From Camillea tinctor (lineage: Eukaryota; Ascomycota; Sordariomycetes; Xylariales; Xylariaceae), in contig MU394052.1 of the NCBI GenBank assembly GCA_022578605.1, positions 992,001-1,056,000 of the forward strand: DNA of 64,000 nucleotides, given 5' to 3'. The notes under the pieces are model-generated. The model saw only the letters and a list, made by a program, of their open reading frames with translations, was not told where the DNA came from and ran no database searches. The stretch's first letter is position 1. The number at the start of each line of letters is the position of its first letter. The position numbers and the translations under genes are program-made. This document shows positions 61,055 through 64,000 of the stretch, piece by piece.

Positions 61055-61794
61055 TCTTGCATGTAAAAAGGTCCGAGAGCTGAAGATTGAAAAGATGGGG
61101 CACATTTTTCATTGGTCATGAGATACCTTAATTTGCATAAGTGATGGCGAGAAGGAGCTTCTTTCTTTTTCGCCCTTCTCTTGTTTCTATTTGTTTTTTC
61201 CTCTCTCGTGGAATACGTGAACTGTGAGGCTGTTTAAGGGGGAAAGGGGGTTGAAATGCTGACAGGAAAGCTCGAGCTTACTGATGTTCAAGAAGTAAAA
61301 AAAAAAATTTGAACGAGTGAGCGAGCGAGCGAGGATTACAGAATGAAATGACTAATGTATAGTTTTTTGTATGTAACCCTTTCTTTACCTATTTTTCTCT
61401 TTTCTTTTTTTTCTTCGGTTTTAAAACTTGTTATACAAGTTACTACCTACTACCTACTATTACTACTACCCACTGTCGTGAATATAAAACATCCCCTATG
61501 TTGTTTCTATAAAATCAATGATTCATTTTATTGCTTATAAGTGATAGCCTATGGAAAGAAATGAGTTCATGGAAAATGAACTGTATTAGGTAACGCGAAT
61601 GTAAGATGTGTTTGATCATTCTGCTGTCTGAGCATAGGATGGATAGAGATTGTATTAGAGTGAAGAGGTTTAGGTGTGAGAGAGGGAAATTCTCTTATTC
61701 TTCAAACCCCTTTCCGTTAAAACAAGTCAATACATGTGTAGGTATATGAAAAACAGTTGTTCTCCCAGTAACCACCCCCCCTTTTCCTGATATT
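61055..61794. other. Convergent 3' intergenic region
   Basis: 740 bp between the stops of EDE1 (+) and the single-pass membrane-protein gene (-). Includes GAGC repeats near 61315-61335 and TACTACC repeats near 61440-61470. No gene. Confidence 0.5.
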
Positions 61795-62537
61795 TTACTT
61801 GCCACCACCGCCTACAATTCTGGGCTTCACCCTCCCATCACGATGCTCATTATCGCTATCAGTGCCGCTACTTGAATCGTAGGCATCGTCTAGATGCTTT
61901 CCTTCGACAGCCCCTGCTTCTCCTTCGGCCTCTACTCCTCGCCCGCGCCCCTGCTCGATCCTGTCGTACGTATGCGTCTTCTTCCTCATACCCATACCCA
62001 TACCCAGCCCGCCGCGCTTCTTCTCCTTCTTCTTTTCCGGTTGCGACTCGTCCGCGCTGCTCTTACCCCGCCGGAAACACCGCCGGAACGCCCAGATGCA
62101 GGCTTGCACCGCGGTCGCGTACCGCAGCGCCTTCCCGAGGATGTGCAGGAAGGATTTCTTCTCCCGCGGCTCTGTGGGCTCCGAGTCTGGGGCTGGGGCT
62201 TCGAGGTGCGATTTACGCGCGCGCTCTAAGGATGGGGGGTGTGAGTTTGAGTTTGAGTTGCTTGTTTTGGGGAAAGGAAAGGGGGGGAAGGGAGATGGGG
62301 GAGGAGAAAGGGGGTGTACACACCTCTACGCCAGAATATTATCAGCAGGCTGATGAAAAGTAGCAGCCACAGGGACCCGAATACGATTAGGACGATGGCC
62401 CAGGGCGGGAGCCCCGAGCCGTTACCGTCCCCGCCCCCGCCGCCCCCGTTGACGTATACGTAGTGCACGTTGTTGGAGCTTGAGCCGATTTTGATGCGCT
62501 TGGGGGCGCGGAGCCGGAGGTTGGGGGCTCGGAACAT
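61795..62537 (-). CDS. Small single-pass membrane protein, basic cytosolic tail
   Basis: Function unknown. Exons 62324-62537 and 61795-62225 give 214 residues. The N-terminal part has basic residues, a tyrosine/valine strand (VHYVYVNGG) and a run of glycines, followed by one membrane span (WAIVLIVFGSLWLLLFISLLIIFWRR) without a cleaved signal peptide. The remaining 140 residues are charged, with RCFRRGKSS, a lysine/glutamate run (EKKKEKKRGG), MGMGMG and a Ser/Asp/Glu stretch. The intron (98 nt) falls right after the membrane span. Codon use and GC content match the coding style of the neighbours. No family recognised. Confidence 0.6.
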
Positions 62538-64000
62538 CGATGGACTGGAGAGGGAAGATTGGTTGGATTGTGGTGAGCCAATTCGAGGGGTAGAAGGAAT
62601 TATATTGAAGATCTGTTTATGAGCAGGTATACTTTAGATGTATGGTTAGAACTGTATTTACTTTTTAGTTTTCAATTTTCAAATCAATTGCTAGGAATTG
62701 CGATTCTATAAAGTCGAATAGAATATAATTGTTGTGTTTTATAATAGCGCGAGAAGGCTTTGGTAAGTGAGTGAGATGAAGGCGGGGTATAAGTCGTTTA
62801 GGGGGGGGGGTTCAATGTGTAAGAAGATATTGACAATGATGGCTTGATTCTATCATATAGAGGTATATATTATATAGACTGATTACCTAGTGTGGACATA
62901 TTCGGTGTCTCACTCCCTCATTCTTATTCGACCTGAGGCTGAGTGAATGAGTTGTTCAACCCTGTCCTCCACTACGCTGCATGCAGAAGCAGTTCATAAT
63001 ATAGAATAATGGCCCAATCGCGTGGCACCGTGTCTGCTTCTTATCTGAGTACTTAGTCTAGCAGGAGAGGCCTCATCTTGCATGAGGTGAGCTCTGGTCA
63101 GCCGTACTCTGGATCCACCCAAGCGGCGCAGCGCCAAGAACAGTCATGATCCGAATGTATGACAAGATATCCAATCAAAATATCTTCCCATGCGAGACGG
63201 GCGATCAAATATGCAGCTGCAGCCGACGGGTCTCTGCGTCCTATGTCGTGGGGGATATCAAGTAACACGTTGTACATAGGTTATGAATGGGGTGATTTAT
63301 TGCTGCGAACTGCGAACTGTGCCGACCTGGTTCGGCAATTACTTTTACCTTGCCTTTACCTAGGACTAGTAGGTACAGCTATAGTCAGTCGTTCCACGGA
63401 TCGTGTTATTGGATAGGATACGGATCCATTAGCGGTCTGTCAGAGGCACAGACAGGCAAGCTGAAGAAAAGAAGAAATAAATACACGAATACCTACCTAG
63501 ATAGGCACTTGGACAGAATATTGCTTACTTACGGAGTACTTGATAAAGTATGCCCAATTGGAAGTCCAACTGAGCTAATCTATAGGATTGTACTGACTGT
63601 ATTCAATCCCCGGCGCTGTAGAATCTTCGGCCCCGACCCGGCTCCGACCTCTCGGGGAGCAAACAGTCTTTCACATGGTTGATCGGAAAGGGCCGAAGCT
63701 GCAGCTGCTCGTGGATGGGGATCAAAGTTTTGTTTCTCCAGATGATAAATGGGGAAATTACTTTTGTAGGTATACATGACCTACATGTTGAGCACGAAAC
63801 CTCAATGTGATATGTAAGTGCCGGGTCAGGCCTTTTAGAGAGTATGCCTCTACGTACAATCTATAGGCAGTTTGGTTCAAGTTAACCATCGAGGCCGAGG
63901 GAGTAGAAGGCAGCTTTGACAGGTAGGAAGAGCAGATCTTTCGAGCAATACCACACATAAAGTCATTACCTAAGTAGTTGAGGTTAATAAGATGTGATGT
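62538..64000. other. Intergenic to window end, 1.46 kb
   Basis: No supported gene. A run of nine or more G at about 62801-62810; several ACCTACCTAGATAGG-type motifs near 63490-63510. May include the promoter of the 61795-62537 gene and of a gene beyond the window. Confidence 0.5.

Overview
This window reads as nuclear DNA of a filamentous ascomycete (Pezizomycotina; Sordariomycetes is my guess from gene content, not proven). The genes carry short GT-AG introns, mostly about 50-180 nt, several with CTAAC/CTAAT branch sites close to the acceptor. The families present are typical of moulds: an AA11 chitin LPMO with an X278 module, a GPI-anchored wall protein, a DUF3176 membrane protein, Pbp1/ataxin-2 with a PAM2 motif, Ede1, Bud6 and an alpha-tubulin with tiny 5' exons. 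There are no operons, Shine-Dalgarno sites or CRISPR arrays, and I found no convincing tRNA or rRNA gene.

Layout. 1-1551 (-): glutathione reductase, cut by the window edge. 2575-3611 (-): SHB17-type sugar bisphosphatase, 5 exons. 4386-6248 (+): mitochondrial Holliday-junction resolvase Cce1/Ydc2 with SAP, AT-hook and a repetitive basic tail. 6882-7691 (-): GPI-anchored four-cysteine protein. 10334-11769 (-): AA11 LPMO. 11.8-17.1 kb: gene desert. 17122-21521 (-): Pbp1/ataxin-2. 21.5-30.4 kb: accessory, repeat-bearing stretch with a TRIM-like LTR element (24551-25271), a Tc1/mariner-type MITE (26138-26588) and a decayed FAD monooxygenase (27476-28364). 30470-33732 (+): Bud6. 36487-38569 (+): DUF3176 protein. 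39880-40638 (+): cupin. 41345-42633 (+): aldo/keto reductase, tail to tail with 42843-44710 (-), a carboxylate-type MFS transporter. 44.7-48.4 kb: desert. 48470-50124 (+): WW-domain low-complexity protein. 50465-51444 (-): conserved ER-type membrane protein. 52323-54246 (+): alpha-tubulin. 56860-61054 (+): Ede1. 61795-62537 (-): single-pass membrane protein.

Most genes are unrelated housekeeping genes: redox, carbon metabolism, mtDNA maintenance, mRNP control, polarity, endocytosis and cytoskeleton. Bud6, alpha-tubulin and Ede1 all serve hyphal polarity and trafficking but are not physically linked. The cupin, aldo/keto reductase and MFS transporter form the only patch resembling a metabolic neighbourhood, and that is weak. 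The most unusual material is the 24.5-28.4 kb island with two non-autonomous mobile elements and a broken gene. I did not find a clearly new multi-gene system.

Exon boundaries were worked out by hand from reading frames, splice motifs and family expectation. Total coding length is a multiple of three for every gene whose exons I could fully close. Uncertain junctions are flagged.
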